Assembly: GCA_002731875.1 (NCBI GenBank)
Contig: PCCY01000019.1
Location: 195,666-259,665 of the forward strand
Source: Roseobacter sp.
Lineage (GTDB): Bacteria > Pseudomonadota > Alphaproteobacteria > Rhodobacterales > Rhodobacteraceae
Length of the DNA stretch: 64,000 nucleotides
Direction of reading: 5' to 3'
The position numbers were made by a program, and so were the translations under genes. Positions 25,799 through 34,814 of the stretch are shown in pieces. Numbering within the stretch: position 1 is the first letter of the stretch; the number at the start of each line of letters is the position of its first letter. Below the pieces are notes generated by a model. It saw only the letters and a program-made list of their open reading frames with translations. It was not told the origin of the DNA and searched no databases.

Positions 25799-27187
25799 TC
25801 ATTCAGCCGCAACTTGGGCACTGGCTGCGTTTTCGCGTTCCTTGGCAACGGCTGCTGCCATACGCTCGGCCCATTGAGTGTGCTGGATCACGAACAATCC
25901 CTCGTCCTCGGTGCGCGCACCTGACATGATCGGATTGATCCCCAATGCCTTTGCATCCTCGTCCGGCCCCTCGATCCACTGGGTTGCACCCCGGCAGATG
26001 TCGTTCCATTTGGCGTGTGCAGCGCCCGCATACCCGCGCTGGGTCGCACGGAATTCTTCGGTGTCATCGGGCGTCGCCATGCCGGAAGCGTTGAAAAAAT
26101 CCTCATATTGGCGGATGCGCAAGGAGCGTGACACCTGATCTTCGCCCTTTGGCGCGATGCAATAGATCGTGACTTCGGTCTTATCGACACTGATCGGGCG
26201 AAACACTCGGATCTGGCTGCTGAACTGGTCCATCAAGAAGACGTTGGGGTAGACGCAGAGGTTGCGCAGCACGCCGACCATCCATTCGGCCTTGGTCTTG
26301 CCGTAGGTCTCGGTCCATTCGTCCAGACGGGCATAGTTCGGGCGTGTGGTCGGATTGTCCCATGTGGTCCAGAGCAGCAGGTGGCCGTTCACATAGGAAT
26401 GAAAACCACCCTTCTGCTTGGCCCATTTGGAGGCATCAGTCGCTTTGATATTGTCCTCTTTACCGTCCACGGTGCGGTGCGATGTGGTGGCAACGTAATT
26501 CCAGTGAACCGCCGAGACGTGGTAGCCATCCGCGCCGTTCTCGGCCTGAAGCTTCCAGTTGCCATCGAAGGTGTAGGTGGAGGAGCCGCGCAGCACTTCC
26601 ATGCCGTCCTCGGACTGGTCAACGATCATGTCGATCATCTTGCAGGCCTCGCCGAGGTATTCCTCGAGCGGTGCAACATCAGCATTAAGCGAGCCGAACA
26701 GGAACCCGCGATAGTTCTGGAACTTCGCCACTTTTGTCATGTCGTGGCTGCCGTCTTTGTTGAACTGCTCGGGGTAGCCCGCGCCTTTGGGGTCTTTGAC
26801 CTTCAGGAGCTTACCGGTGTTGGCAAAGGTCCACCCGTGGAATGGGCAGGTAAATGTCTTTTGGTTGCGGCGCTTGAACCGGCACAGCATGGCACCGCGG
26901 TGCGAGCAGGAATTGACCAGTGCGTTCAGCTCGCCGTCTTTGTCTCGGGTGATGACCACAGGTGTGCGGCCCATATGCAGTGTGAAATAATCGCCCGGGT
27001 TCGGGATCTGGCTCTCGTGGGCCATGTAAATCCAATTGCCCTCATAGATGTGCTTCATCTCCAGCTCGAACAGCTCTTCGTCTGTAAACATGTCGCGGCG
27101 GGCGCGGAAAATTCCCTTTTCTGGGTCGTCTTGCACGATGCCGTCAAGGCGGCTTTCAAGCTCGTCGAGATTTGAATGGGTAAACAT
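25799..27187 (-). CDS. benA: Benzoate 1,2-dioxygenase large (alpha) subunit
   Basis: 462 residues. The Rieske cluster ligands are in CSHRGAMLC and CPFHGW (about residues 93-116). The mononuclear iron site is in [16 protein letters not shown], with the bridging Asp and the two His. It oxidises benzoate to the cis-1,2-diol-1-carboxylate. Anthranilate or toluate dioxygenases share these motifs; adjacency to benD and catB favours benzoate. It follows catB by about 50 bases. Confidence 0.92.
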   Translation of the reverse strand: MFTHSNLDELESRLDGIVQDDPEKGIFRARRDMFTDEELFELEMKHIYEGNWIYMAHESQIPNPGDYFTLHMGRTPVVITRDKDGELNALVNSCSHRGAMLCRFKRRNQKTFTCPFHGWTFANTGKLLKVKDPKGAGYPEQFNKDGSHDMTKVAKFQNYRGFLFGSLNADVAPLEEYLGEACKMIDMIVDQSEDGMEVLRGSSTYTFDGNWKLQAENGADGYHVSAVHWNYVATTSHRTVDGKEDNIKATDASKWAKQKGGFHSYVNGHLLLWTTWDNPTTRPNYARLDEWTETYGKTKAEWMVGVLRNLCVYPNVFLMDQFSSQIRVFRPISVDKTEVTIYCIAPKGEDQVSRSLRIRQYEDFFNASGMATPDDTEEFRATQRGYAGAAHAKWNDICRGATQWIEGPDEDAKALGINPIMSGARTEDEGLFVIQHTQWAERMAAAVAKERENAASAQVAAE

Positions 27188-27241
27188 ATTCAGTCCTCCT
27201 CTGGGTGCCGCGCCTTTGTGGCTGGCGGCGTTTTGATGGTG

Positions 27242-28390
27242 TTAAACTTCCGCGAGATGCTTTTGCGGGGTGCTCTTGTTACGGTCGAAATAGGCGACCT
27301 TGTCGTCGTCGAGCGCCACGCCAATGCCGACGCCTTGCGGGACCTCAACGCAGAAATCATTGTAATTTATCGGCTCTGCCAGAATATCGTCGGTCAGCAG
27401 AAGCGGGCCGAACAACTCGGTCCCCCAACTCAGCTTCTCGACGGTGCAGAAAAGCTGCAGCGCCGCCGCCGTGCCCAGCCCAGTCTCCAGCATGGTGCCT
27501 GCGTAGAGGCCAAGGCCCGCTGCCTGCCCGATGGCCACAACCTCGGAGGCGCGCTTGATCCCGCCCGATTGTGCGACTTTCACCGCGAAGACATCCGCCG
27601 CCGCATTGGCAGCAATCTCAAGCGCGTCCTCGGGGCCGTTCAGTACCTCGTCCGCCATGACCGCAATCTCGTATTTCGCTGTCAGTTCGCGCTGCGCCTC
27701 GACATAGCGGCCCTGCACTGGCTGCTCGACCAGCTCACAACCAGCGTCCTGCAACCCTTTGAGACCCCAGCGCGCATCGTGTAACGACCACGCTTGATTG
27801 ATGTCCACCCGCACAGAACCTGCATCGCCCACAGCGCGTTTGATGGCGGCCACATGGGCTACATCATCGCGAACAGAGCGTTTGCCGATCTTGAGCTTGA
27901 ATATATTATGGCGGCGCGTCTCGATCATCTCCAGCGCCTCAGCGATATCGGTATCGGAGGAGCCGGAAGCCAGCGTCCATGCCACCGGCATGCGGGCATA
28001 CACCTGCCCGCCAAACAACTGCGAAACCGGCACACCAAGACGCTTGCCCAGCCCGTCCCATAGCGCGATCTCAACTGCCGCTTTGGCAATCCGGTTGCCG
28101 CGCACAAGCTTGTCCATCAGCTGGATTGAGGTGTTCACATCGTCCGCACCTTTGCCCTTGAGTGCAGGTGCGATGTAAGTAGCGATGGCAGATTGAATAC
28201 TTTCGGGGCTCTCGACACAATATGTGAGGCCGCCGATTGTCGTGCCTTCCCCGATTCCAGTCGATCCATCCGAAAACCTGATCCGCACAAGAACGGCCGT
28301 TTGCGAGCGCATCGTCGCCATCGAAAGTACATGGCCGCGAATGGTCGGGACATCGACAACGACGGTTTCAATCTGATCAATCTTGGTCAT
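27242..28390 (-). CDS. catB: Muconate cycloisomerase (enolase superfamily)
   Basis: ATG at 28390 (MTKIDQIETVVVDVP) gives 382 residues. Catalytic residues of muconate-lactonising enzymes are visible: K-x-K in FKLKIGK, Asp in VRVDIN, Glu in VEQPVQ, Asp in MADEVL and Lys in VKVAQSGG, with MLETGLGTAA near the end. It converts cis,cis-muconate to muconolactone. It heads the long leftward operon catB-benABCD-ABC importer. Confidence 0.9.
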   Translation of the reverse strand: MTKIDQIETVVVDVPTIRGHVLSMATMRSQTAVLVRIRFSDGSTGIGEGTTIGGLTYCVESPESIQSAIATYIAPALKGKGADDVNTSIQLMDKLVRGNRIAKAAVEIALWDGLGKRLGVPVSQLFGGQVYARMPVAWTLASGSSDTDIAEALEMIETRRHNIFKLKIGKRSVRDDVAHVAAIKRAVGDAGSVRVDINQAWSLHDARWGLKGLQDAGCELVEQPVQGRYVEAQRELTAKYEIAVMADEVLNGPEDALEIAANAAADVFAVKVAQSGGIKRASEVVAIGQAAGLGLYAGTMLETGLGTAAALQLFCTVEKLSWGTELFGPLLLTDDILAEPINYNDFCVEVPQGVGIGVALDDDKVAYFDRNKSTPQKHLAEV

Positions 28391-28992
28391 GCGGCGTCCT
28401 CTGGTAGCAATGATGCTTCGAGGATCAGAATGCGCAGGAGGAGTGGTTGTCGGCGATACACGGGCAGGTCTTGGTTGATACCCTTCGCGGCAATGCTGCA
28501 TTTGAGAGCCCGCGCCTGCGCCGCATCATGACTTGGATCATCAGCCGATTATCGAGCCTTGCACGGGCAACCAAAACCATGGCTGATTGCAGGTCGAAAC
28601 ATAGAATAGGACCTAAAAAAAACCGCCGTTCAGGCCGCGGCTCCATTTGCGACACAAATTGGCTGTGCATGGAGATTGACAGTATAGGGTACAGCGGTCC
28701 GTCAGTTGGAATAAGCCAATGGCCGAGTAAACCTTTCTTTTTCTAATTTCTGTTCATGAAGCGTAGCTATCATCAAACCAAATGCACAGTCTCAGGAATG
28801 TCGACTTTCGAAATCGCGAGAAATCGTATTTTAAGCCGCTGCGAACGACCGCATTCCGCCCGTTATACCTATAGTCGCTCCCGGCACAGACCGGACCGTC
28901 GTCAGGTAGATTATCGCTGCGTCGCAACCTACCCGAAGCTGTCATTCTTGTTGCGTCGATTGACCCCACTCGGATTGGCTTTTCGCGCCTCT
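28391..28992. other. Upstream region of the catB-ben operon; no gene
   Basis: This 600-base stretch must contain the catB operon promoter and the end of the upstream LysR transcript. On the minus strand a weak GC-rich stem is followed by eight T (about 28640-28615), a possible lysR terminator. I did not find a convincing copy of the GGTATT-N4-AATACC operator seen at catA. Confidence 0.4.
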
Positions 28993-29883
28993 TCAAGGCA
29001 AGGCGCGCACATCTTCGGCAGCGAAGTCGATGAGCGTCCGTATCTTTCGAGGTAAGGTCCGACCCTCAAGATAAACGGCAGTAATCGGCCCCCCATCCAT
29101 GTCGAAATCCTCCAGCAAAGGAACAAGGCGCCCGGTCTCCAGCATGTCCGAGATAGCAAACCGCGGCGCATAGGCGACTCCCATGCCGACCGCGGCCAGC
29201 TCGATTGCTGCCCTGGCTGAGTTGACATGGAATCTGCCTCGCACTTGGGCGATGACCTCAGCACCGTCCTTTCTGAACCTCCACCGATGTGGCTGGCGCC
29301 GGTTGGTGTCGACGATGCAGGCGTGTCGAGAGAGGTCATCTGGTATTTGCGGACAACCATATTTATTCACGTAGTCCGGATGTGCCACCAGTGAGGTGTG
29401 AAACATGCCGAGCTTGCGCGTCTTCAGTGACAGCGTCTCCGACACGCCCATCCGGAACGCGAGGTCGATGCCGTCGGCGGCCAAGTCGACGTAGCGATCG
29501 TCCAGCCTCAGGTCAAAAGTCACATCCGGGTGTGCTTCGGCAAAGCGGGCCAGCATGCCAGCCACGTAGACCTCACCAAAAGTTACAGGCGCCGAGACCC
29601 GGATGATCCCGGTCAAACCGCGCGACCCCTCTGACACGGAGCCCAGAAGAGCGTCGAGTTCATCGAGGACGGCTGGCGCCCTCGCGAGAAGATCCTCTCC
29701 GGCCGGCGTTAGCCCGACCTTCCGGGTCGTTCGCTGGAGTAGCCGCGTGCCGAGGCGCGCTTCCAATTCGGCCACGTATTTCGAGGTCAGGCGGTTCGAT
29801 ACACCCAGTTGTGCGGCGCCCGCGGTGAAGGAGCCGGTCCGCGCGGTGGCCACGAAGGCCTTGAGCTCGTCGACAATATCCAT
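28993..29883 (-). CDS. LysR-type regulator of the divergent quinone-detoxification operon
   Basis: Start at 29883 is chosen because AAAAGG lies six bases upstream; the ATG at 29889 would touch it. 296 residues: HTH with FVATARTGSFTAGAAQLGVSNRLTSKYVAELEARLG, and an effector domain in the AaeR/DhcR-like group (DLRLDDRYVDLAADGIDLAFRMG; AAVGMGVAYAP). It is divergent from the Rossmann reductase-DoxX-VOC-GST operon across 131 bases, the usual LysR arrangement with its target. Confidence 0.88.
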   Translation of the reverse strand: MDIVDELKAFVATARTGSFTAGAAQLGVSNRLTSKYVAELEARLGTRLLQRTTRKVGLTPAGEDLLARAPAVLDELDALLGSVSEGSRGLTGIIRVSAPVTFGEVYVAGMLARFAEAHPDVTFDLRLDDRYVDLAADGIDLAFRMGVSETLSLKTRKLGMFHTSLVAHPDYVNKYGCPQIPDDLSRHACIVDTNRRQPHRWRFRKDGAEVIAQVRGRFHVNSARAAIELAAVGMGVAYAPRFAISDMLETGRLVPLLEDFDMDGGPITAVYLEGRTLPRKIRTLIDFAAEDVRALP

Positions 29884-29917
29884 GGGCATCCTTTTAGGAA
29901 CAAAATCGCGACAGTCA

Positions 29918-29943
29918 TTCCATAACATCGTCATTTGATGGAA
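29918..29943. promoter_or_regulatory. Inverted repeat in lysR/operon divergent promoter
   Basis: TTCCAT (29918-29923) and ATGGAA (29938-29943) are exact inverted arms. Inside them CATC and GATG form a second pair spaced by seven. It lies 35 bases from the lysR start and 72 bases from the operon start, a fitting place for a LysR box. Confidence 0.4.
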
Positions 29944-30014
29944 GATTGGGAAGCCTTACTTTCGCTCCAGTGAACACAGGCTGCCCCGAGGGCGGCGAAG
30001 CGAAGGAGAGTGCA

Positions 30015-30590
30015 ATGCGTATCGCTGTAATAGGAAACGGAAACGTCGGCTCCGGGCTTGCTTTGGCGCTGGGCCGGGCCGGTCACGAGGTGACCACCAT
30101 CGGCCGCAGCGACGATCTCTCCGCCGCCGTCTCTTCGGCGGAGCTGGTGGTTCTGGCCACGCCATACGGCGCCCTTGCGGAACTTGCCGGCAAGGCCGAC
30201 TTCATCGGCAAGACCGTCATCGATGTCTCGAACTCGGTAACCGAGGATTTCTCAGGTCTTCAAGTCAGGCACAAAACCTCGGCCGCCGAGGAGATTGCAT
30301 CCCTGCGGGCTGGCGCGACGATGGTGAAGGCTTTTAACACGATCTTCGCCAAGAACTACGGCAAGGGCCTCAAGGTGAACGGACAACCGATCCGGGCTTT
30401 CGTCGCCGCCGATGACGATGCCGCGCGCGGAACGGTCAAGACCCTGGCAGCCGATATTGGCCTCGAGCCGGTCGATGCCGGCCCGCTCGTCAACGCTCGC
30501 TATCTCGAACCCATCGGCTTCCTCAATATCCAGTTCGGCTACGTCTTCGGTCACGGCACCGAGATCGCACCGCGCTGGCAGTTTTCTTAA
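30015..30590 (+). CDS. Rossmann NADP-binding reductase (NADPH:F420-reductase/prephenate-DH-like family)
   Basis: ATG at 30015 follows GAAGGAG. 191 residues begin MRIAVIGNGNVGSGLALAL, a dinucleotide-binding motif, followed by TIGRSDDL and VVLATPYGALAELA. ATMVKAFNTIFAKNYG matches the segment after the nucleotide domain in Fno-like proteins. Such small NADP-binding proteins (YrpB/DUF2000-like annotations vary) act as reductases of unknown substrate. It heads an operon with a DoxX protein, a VOC dioxygenase and a hydroquinone reductase, so a role in redox handling of quinones is plausible. Confidence 0.75.
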   Translation: MRIAVIGNGNVGSGLALALGRAGHEVTTIGRSDDLSAAVSSAELVVLATPYGALAELAGKADFIGKTVIDVSNSVTEDFSGLQVRHKTSAAEEIASLRAGATMVKAFNTIFAKNYGKGLKVNGQPIRAFVAADDDAARGTVKTLAADIGLEPVDAGPLVNARYLEPIGFLNIQFGYVFGHGTEIAPRWQFS

Positions 30591-30613
30591 CCTACCCCCA
30601 CGGAGTATTTCAC

Positions 30614-31036
30614 ATGACCACGCAAACTAATACCGCCTATGCCGCCGCCGCCCTTCGCATCTCGACCGGTGTCCTATTCCTCGCCCATGGCTGGATGAAG
30701 GTAAGCGTCTTCACGATCCCCGGCACGGTAGCCTTCTTCGAAAGCCTCGGCCTGCCCGGCGTGCTCGCCTACTTCACGATCTTCGCAGAGCTGGCGGGCG
30801 GCATCGCCCTGATCCTCGGCGTCGGCACCCGCCTCGTCTCGCTCGCACTGATCCCTGTCCTCCTGGGCGCGACTTGGGCCCATTCCGGCTTTGGTTGGAG
30901 CTTCTCGAACGAAGGTGGCGGCTGGGAATACCCGCTGTTCTGGGCGGTAGTGCAAGGTGTTGTTGCCGTCCTGGGACGCGGAGCCTTCGCGCTGCACATC
31001 ACGGAACTCGACCGTCGGCGCGGCCAGTTCGCCTGA
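30614..31036 (+). CDS. DoxX-family membrane protein (CatD-like)
   Basis: 140 residues with four hydrophobic segments and the DoxX signatures RISTGVLFLAHGWMKV, FESLGLPGVLAYFTIFAELAGGIALILG and GWEYPLFWAVVQGV. In Bacillus subtilis the DoxX protein CatD is encoded with the VOC dioxygenase CatE and protects against catechol and quinones. The same pairing is seen here with the next gene, so a CatD-like role is inferred. Confidence 0.85.
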   Translation: MTTQTNTAYAAAALRISTGVLFLAHGWMKVSVFTIPGTVAFFESLGLPGVLAYFTIFAELAGGIALILGVGTRLVSLALIPVLLGATWAHSGFGWSFSNEGGGWEYPLFWAVVQGVVAVLGRGAFALHITELDRRRGQFA

Positions 31037-31096
31037 ACGCCCTTGGCGGCCGCGAGCCACCGCCCGCGGCCGCGCTCTCTACGAAGGAGAACTGAC

Positions 31097-31960
31097 ATGA
31101 CCATTAACAATAACTTTTTCGACACGCATGCAGCACCGCTTCGCGTTGGGACTGTCCGGCTCAAGGTGCGTGATCTCGATGCGGTCTCCACCTTCTACCA
31201 GAGTGTACTCGGGCTTAGCGCGGTCGCGACCAGCGACCATCGCGTCACCCTTGGCGTCGGCAGCTCTCCACTTCTGGTACTTGAGGGCGACTCGAGTCTC
31301 TCCCCGCTTGATCCGCGCCAGGCCGGACTTTTTCACACCGCCTTCCTTATGCCAACCCGATCTGACCTGGCCCGCTGGGTCGCCCATGTCGCCGAGGCGC
31401 GGGTGCCGCTTCAGGGGGCCTCGGATCATATCGTCAGCGAGGCAATCTACCTTGCCGATCCAGAGGGCAATGGCATCGAGGTCTATGCGGACCGACCGGT
31501 CTCGGCATGGCTTGGTGAGGCCGGCGAGATCCAGATGAGCACTGACCCGTTAGATCTGCCAGGCTTGCTGCAAAGTGCCGAAGGCACCGAATGGTCAGGA
31601 TTTCCGAACAACGGCAGCATCGGCCATGTCCACCTGCAAGTGGGCGGCACGGCCGAGGCCGATGCTTTCTACCGCGACGTGCTCGGCCTTGATATCGCGG
31701 CGCGCTATCCGGGTGCCAGCTTCTACGGCAGCGGCGGTTACCACCATCAGCTTGCCGGCAATATCTGGAACAGCCGGCGGGTCGGCAAACGCCCCGAGGG
31801 GATGGCCGGTCTCGATGCTGTAGAGATTCTTGTCCGGAGCCCGAACGACCTCGCGGCCATTGCCGCACGAGCCGAAAGCGCCGGCAATGCAAGTATCACG
31901 GACACGAACGGCCTCACCCTGCACGACCCCTGGGGCACCGCCATCACGCTCAGGACCTGA
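31097..31960 (+). CDS. VOC-family extradiol dioxygenase, CatE-like (catechol 2,3-dioxygenase)
   Basis: ATG at 31097 follows AAGGAG. 287 residues contain two VOC modules. The first begins VGTVRLKVRDLDAVSTFYQSVLGLS; the second begins SIGHVHLQVGGTAEADAFYRDVLGLD. The metal ligands are probably the His of IGHVHLQV, the His of the AGLFHTAF/NGLTLHDPWG segments and a Glu (GNGIEVY). It resembles B. subtilis CatE, which cleaves catechol between C2 and C3. It sits in a stress-type operon rather than the ben-cat operon. Confidence 0.82.
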   Translation: MTINNNFFDTHAAPLRVGTVRLKVRDLDAVSTFYQSVLGLSAVATSDHRVTLGVGSSPLLVLEGDSSLSPLDPRQAGLFHTAFLMPTRSDLARWVAHVAEARVPLQGASDHIVSEAIYLADPEGNGIEVYADRPVSAWLGEAGEIQMSTDPLDLPGLLQSAEGTEWSGFPNNGSIGHVHLQVGGTAEADAFYRDVLGLDIAARYPGASFYGSGGYHHQLAGNIWNSRRVGKRPEGMAGLDAVEILVRSPNDLAAIAARAESAGNASITDTNGLTLHDPWGTAITLRT

Positions 31961-31972
31961 GGAGAGACGACC

Positions 31973-32911
31973 ATGCTGAAAAACGGAAAATGGGTTGCCG
32001 ACTGGCAGCCGGTCCAGGCCAAGGACGAAAAAGGCGGCTTTGTCCGCCAGACCTCCAGCTTCCGCAACTGGATCACGCCGGACGGCAGCGCCGGGGCGAC
32101 CGGCAAGGGCGGCTTCAAGGCCGAGCCGGGGCGCTACCACCTCTACGTTGCACTGATCTGCCCGTGGGCCTCGCGGACGCTTATCGGGCGCAGGCTGAAG
32201 GAGCTGGAAGATGCGATCTCGGTCTCCGTGGTCGAACCGGAGCTCTCCGACCAGGGTTGGCGGTTCGGCGATCCGGCCGAGGCTGAGGGTGCTTCCTACA
32301 TGCACGAGATCTACACCCGGGCCGATCCGACTATCTCGGGCCGGGCGACGGTACCGGTGCTTTGGGACAAGAAGCGCGGGACCATCGTGAACAACGAGTC
32401 CGCCGACATCCTGCGGATGCTGAACTCCGGCTTCGGAGAGCTAACAGACGAAAACATTGATCTCTATCCGGTGGACCTTCGCGAGAAAATCGACGCTCTG
32501 AACGACCGCATCTATCCAAGCTTGAACAACGGCGTCTACCGCACGGGCTTCGCGACGACGCAGGTCGCCTATGAGGAAGCATTCCACGATGTCTTCGCGA
32601 TGCTCAATGAACTTGAGGAGCGCCTCGCTGACGGCCGCAAGTTCCTTTTGGGAGATCGCTTCACCGAGGCCGATCTGCGGCTCTTCGTGACGTTGGTGCG
32701 CTTCGATGTGGCCTATTTCGGTCTCTTCAAGTGCAACCTGCGCCGCATCGCGGACTATCCCGCCCTGAGCCGCTATCAAGCCCGTATCCTCGCCATCCCC
32801 GGGGTGCGCGATACGGTCAGCATTGACCACATCAAGCGCGGCTACTACTCGATCAAGGCGCTGAACCCCACCGGTATCGTTCCTCTCGGACCGGAGCGGG
32901 CCCCGGTCTGA
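31973..32911 (+). CDS. Glutathionyl-hydroquinone reductase (Xi-class GST)
   Basis: 312 residues with the thioredoxin-fold active site LICPWASRT; the Cys is residue 63, the same position as in E. coli YqjG. The family motif GRYHLYVALICPWA and the late FTEADLRLFVTLVRFDVAYFGLFKCNLRRI are typical of Xi-class GSTs. These enzymes remove glutathione from glutathionyl-hydroquinones. As last gene of the operon it completes a set that traps and clears electrophilic quinones. Confidence 0.9.
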   Translation: MLKNGKWVADWQPVQAKDEKGGFVRQTSSFRNWITPDGSAGATGKGGFKAEPGRYHLYVALICPWASRTLIGRRLKELEDAISVSVVEPELSDQGWRFGDPAEAEGASYMHEIYTRADPTISGRATVPVLWDKKRGTIVNNESADILRMLNSGFGELTDENIDLYPVDLREKIDALNDRIYPSLNNGVYRTGFATTQVAYEEAFHDVFAMLNELEERLADGRKFLLGDRFTEADLRLFVTLVRFDVAYFGLFKCNLRRIADYPALSRYQARILAIPGVRDTVSIDHIKRGYYSIKALNPTGIVPLGPERAPV

Positions 32912-33368
32912 AGCTTCGGTCATCCGCCCGGATCAAAACCTTGGCACGCGCGGGGCGCACCAGCGCCGCCAGCCACTGCTCACTCGGAACCCGAAGGCCG
33001 CCACGACGTTGGTGACGGCAGTCCAAAAATGTCCGCTTTAAGATCACCGAAGTCGCCGCTTCGCACTTGCAGCGGAGGTCCGCTTTCCGCCCATTCTGTT
33101 GAAAAACTCTTCGCTGCGTCTGCAAATTTTCAGAAATCAGAAACCTGTTCTCCGTTAATCATAGCACACTCAGAAAATACGGAAAAACTTTAGAAAATCA
33201 AAATAGTATTCTGCCAGATTTGCCCTGAAGGTCCGATATCGGAGTTTTTCAACGAAATACGCCTATTGTGTTGAAAAACTTTAATGCACCGCATCAGGGC
33301 CAAATTTGGGAGAACAAAATTCCGAACTACCCAAATTTCGACGGCGTCAGGTGGCGCGATAAAACTCG
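32912..33368. other. Non-coding, repeat-bearing border of the mobile region
   Basis: No gene recognised. G+C drops after about 33110. Three copies of an 11-base element lie within 185 bases (see the repeat entry). The stretch leads into the decayed cupin gene. Confidence 0.5.
33098..33280. repeat. Three copies of GTTGAAAAACT (two direct, one inverted)
   Basis: GTTGAAAAACT is at 33098-33108 and 33270-33280, and its inverse AGTTTTTCAAC at 33243-33253. The last two form an inverted repeat with a 16-base spacer. Such elements could be transposon-end remnants, but no full inverted repeat or target duplication can be assigned. Confidence 0.55.
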
Positions 33369-33640
33369 TCAGAGAACCGTTTCCCACATTCCCGAAATTT
33401 TCAGTTGCAGCAGAGAGTTGGTGAACCCGGCCCGCAGGATGAAGCTGCGGCCTTCGTGAACCTCGTAATCGGTTCCGTCGTGGCTGGTGACGATGAAATG
33501 GCCGTTCAGGATGCCGCACTATTTCCATTCATCGTTCGGATGCGCGACTTGCCCAGTGTCGAACGCCAGATGCCACAATAAAGGCCATCGCGCTCATCGA
33601 CATTCCAAGTCGTGAACACCGGGGTCCATTCTATGAGGCA
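33369..33640 (-). pseudogene. Degenerate cupin (DUF861-type) gene
   Basis: Conceptual reading gives TPVFTTWNVDERDGLYCGIW then STLGKSRI. After a frame change it continues CGILNGHFIVTSHDG-TDYEVHEGRSFILRAGFT, the cupin pattern in which a Trp-rich GTWE motif normally follows. Here a 27-base stretch (NSLLQLKIS) separates AGFT from GMWETV, then a stop. At least one frameshift, an in-frame stop (TAG) and this insertion mark it as dead. Confidence 0.6.
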
Positions 33641-34073
33641 GTCGGGCGCCGGCCTGTCGGTCTCGGACGCGACTTAGGTATCTACTCTGAAAAAAGCGTC
33701 GGTCACGTGGCACTCCCGGCATGCCCTCTGGATAGGTACTTCCTCATTTCGTTTTGCTCGTCGAACGGTCTTCGACAGGCATCTATATGCATGACAGTCC
33801 TGGGTATGAGATGGAACGAATGCCGTCAGCTCAAAACGGTTTCGTCCAGAAATGCCTGCACGCCGCGGATAGACGATGCACCAGCCTATGCGAACGGGGT
33901 TACAATTCGCAGGACAGCCAAATTTTTTATCTATTAAGATCATCGCATTACGCTGCAAACGGCCAGATTTCTGAGATTTCTGCCGAAGATTCCTTCCGTC
34001 ATTTTCATATCGACCAACCTCCTTCTTAGGTCGGGCATTGTCCGGCCATTAGCATAGCAAAAAGGGAACAAAG
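33641..34073. other. Upstream region of the TnsA-like gene; no gene recognised
   Basis: A leftward 94-codon frame shows no family resemblance. Fragments such as GVQAFLDETV on the minus strand hint at decayed coding sequence. The stretch before 34074 is A+T-richer and should include the transposase-operon promoter and perhaps the left end of the element. The ribosome site (AAAGGGA) is weak. Confidence 0.4.
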
Positions 34074-34814
34074 ATGGATCAAGACCGGATTGGCACTTCC
34101 AGCGAGAGGGCTGAGGGCATGATGCCCCATCGGGCCGACGATGCCACCGCCAACGCGCCCGCCAATGATGCGCTGCCTGAGCGTCCGGACACCGACCGCA
34201 AACCGGGGGTGGGTGCCAAGAAGCACTTCTCCTGTGCCTTCGTGTACGGCCCTGGCGCGGGTGTTGTTATGAACACGGACAGCCTCACCGAGAAACGTGT
34301 CGCGCTCGTGCTGCTGGCGCGACCCGATGTCGTCAAGCTGGAAAACCAGGTAGGCTTCATCTGGGAGGCACGCGACGGGTCGACTCACACGCACTTCTTC
34401 GACTTCCGGGCGACAATGGTGGATGGCATCCGTGTGGCGATCATGGTCAAGTACGACGCGAAGCTCAAGCAGGAAGAGTTCCGGGCCGAGATCGCCGAAA
34501 TTGCAACCCAGGTCACCCCGGAGTTCGCGGACCGCGTAACACTGATGACCGAGAAGCATCTCGATCCCATCGACGTGTTCAATGCAACCCTGTTCAATTC
34601 CGTCCGGCACCCGGACGATGAAGCCGACGCCATCATGCGCCAAACCATCCGCAGGCTGAATGGCGCCGCGAAGGTTGGTGACCTAATCGCTCATACCGGC
34701 CTGAAGGGTCGTGGTTTTCGGTCCATAGCGCGCCTCATCGGGTCCCGCGAACTCGCACTCCAGGAACGGGTCCGCGTGGATTACGATAGCCTGGTCATGC
34801 GGGGTGTTGCCTGA
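34074..34814 (+). CDS. TnsA-like PD-(D/E)xK transposon endonuclease
   Basis: 246 residues. After a disordered N-terminal ~50 residues, the catalytic pattern of TnsA can be followed: Glu73 in SLTEKRVALVLLARPDVV, Asp110 in THFFDFRA and Lys126 in IMVKYD, equivalent to E. coli TnsA Glu63, Asp114 and Lys132. LARPDVVKLENQV matches the 'PDV..I..QP' stretch before the core. The C-terminal ~100 residues could be the winged-helix TnsC-contact domain (VGDLIAHTGLKGRGFRSIARLI). Its stop overlaps the TnsB start (TGATG). In Tn7 TnsA cuts the 5' ends so that the element moves by cut-and-paste. Confidence 0.75.
   Translation: MDQDRIGTSSERAEGMMPHRADDATANAPANDALPERPDTDRKPGVGAKKHFSCAFVYGPGAGVVMNTDSLTEKRVALVLLARPDVVKLENQVGFIWEARDGSTHTHFFDFRATMVDGIRVAIMVKYDAKLKQEEFRAEIAEIATQVTPEFADRVTLMTEKHLDPIDVFNATLFNSVRHPDDEADAIMRQTIRRLNGAAKVGDLIAHTGLKGRGFRSIARLIGSRELALQERVRVDYDSLVMRGVA

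Noticed and set aside
33674-33958. 94-codon minus-strand frame upstream of the TnsA-like gene
   Set aside because: No family resemblance and the region shows only fragments of coding-like sequence in different frames.
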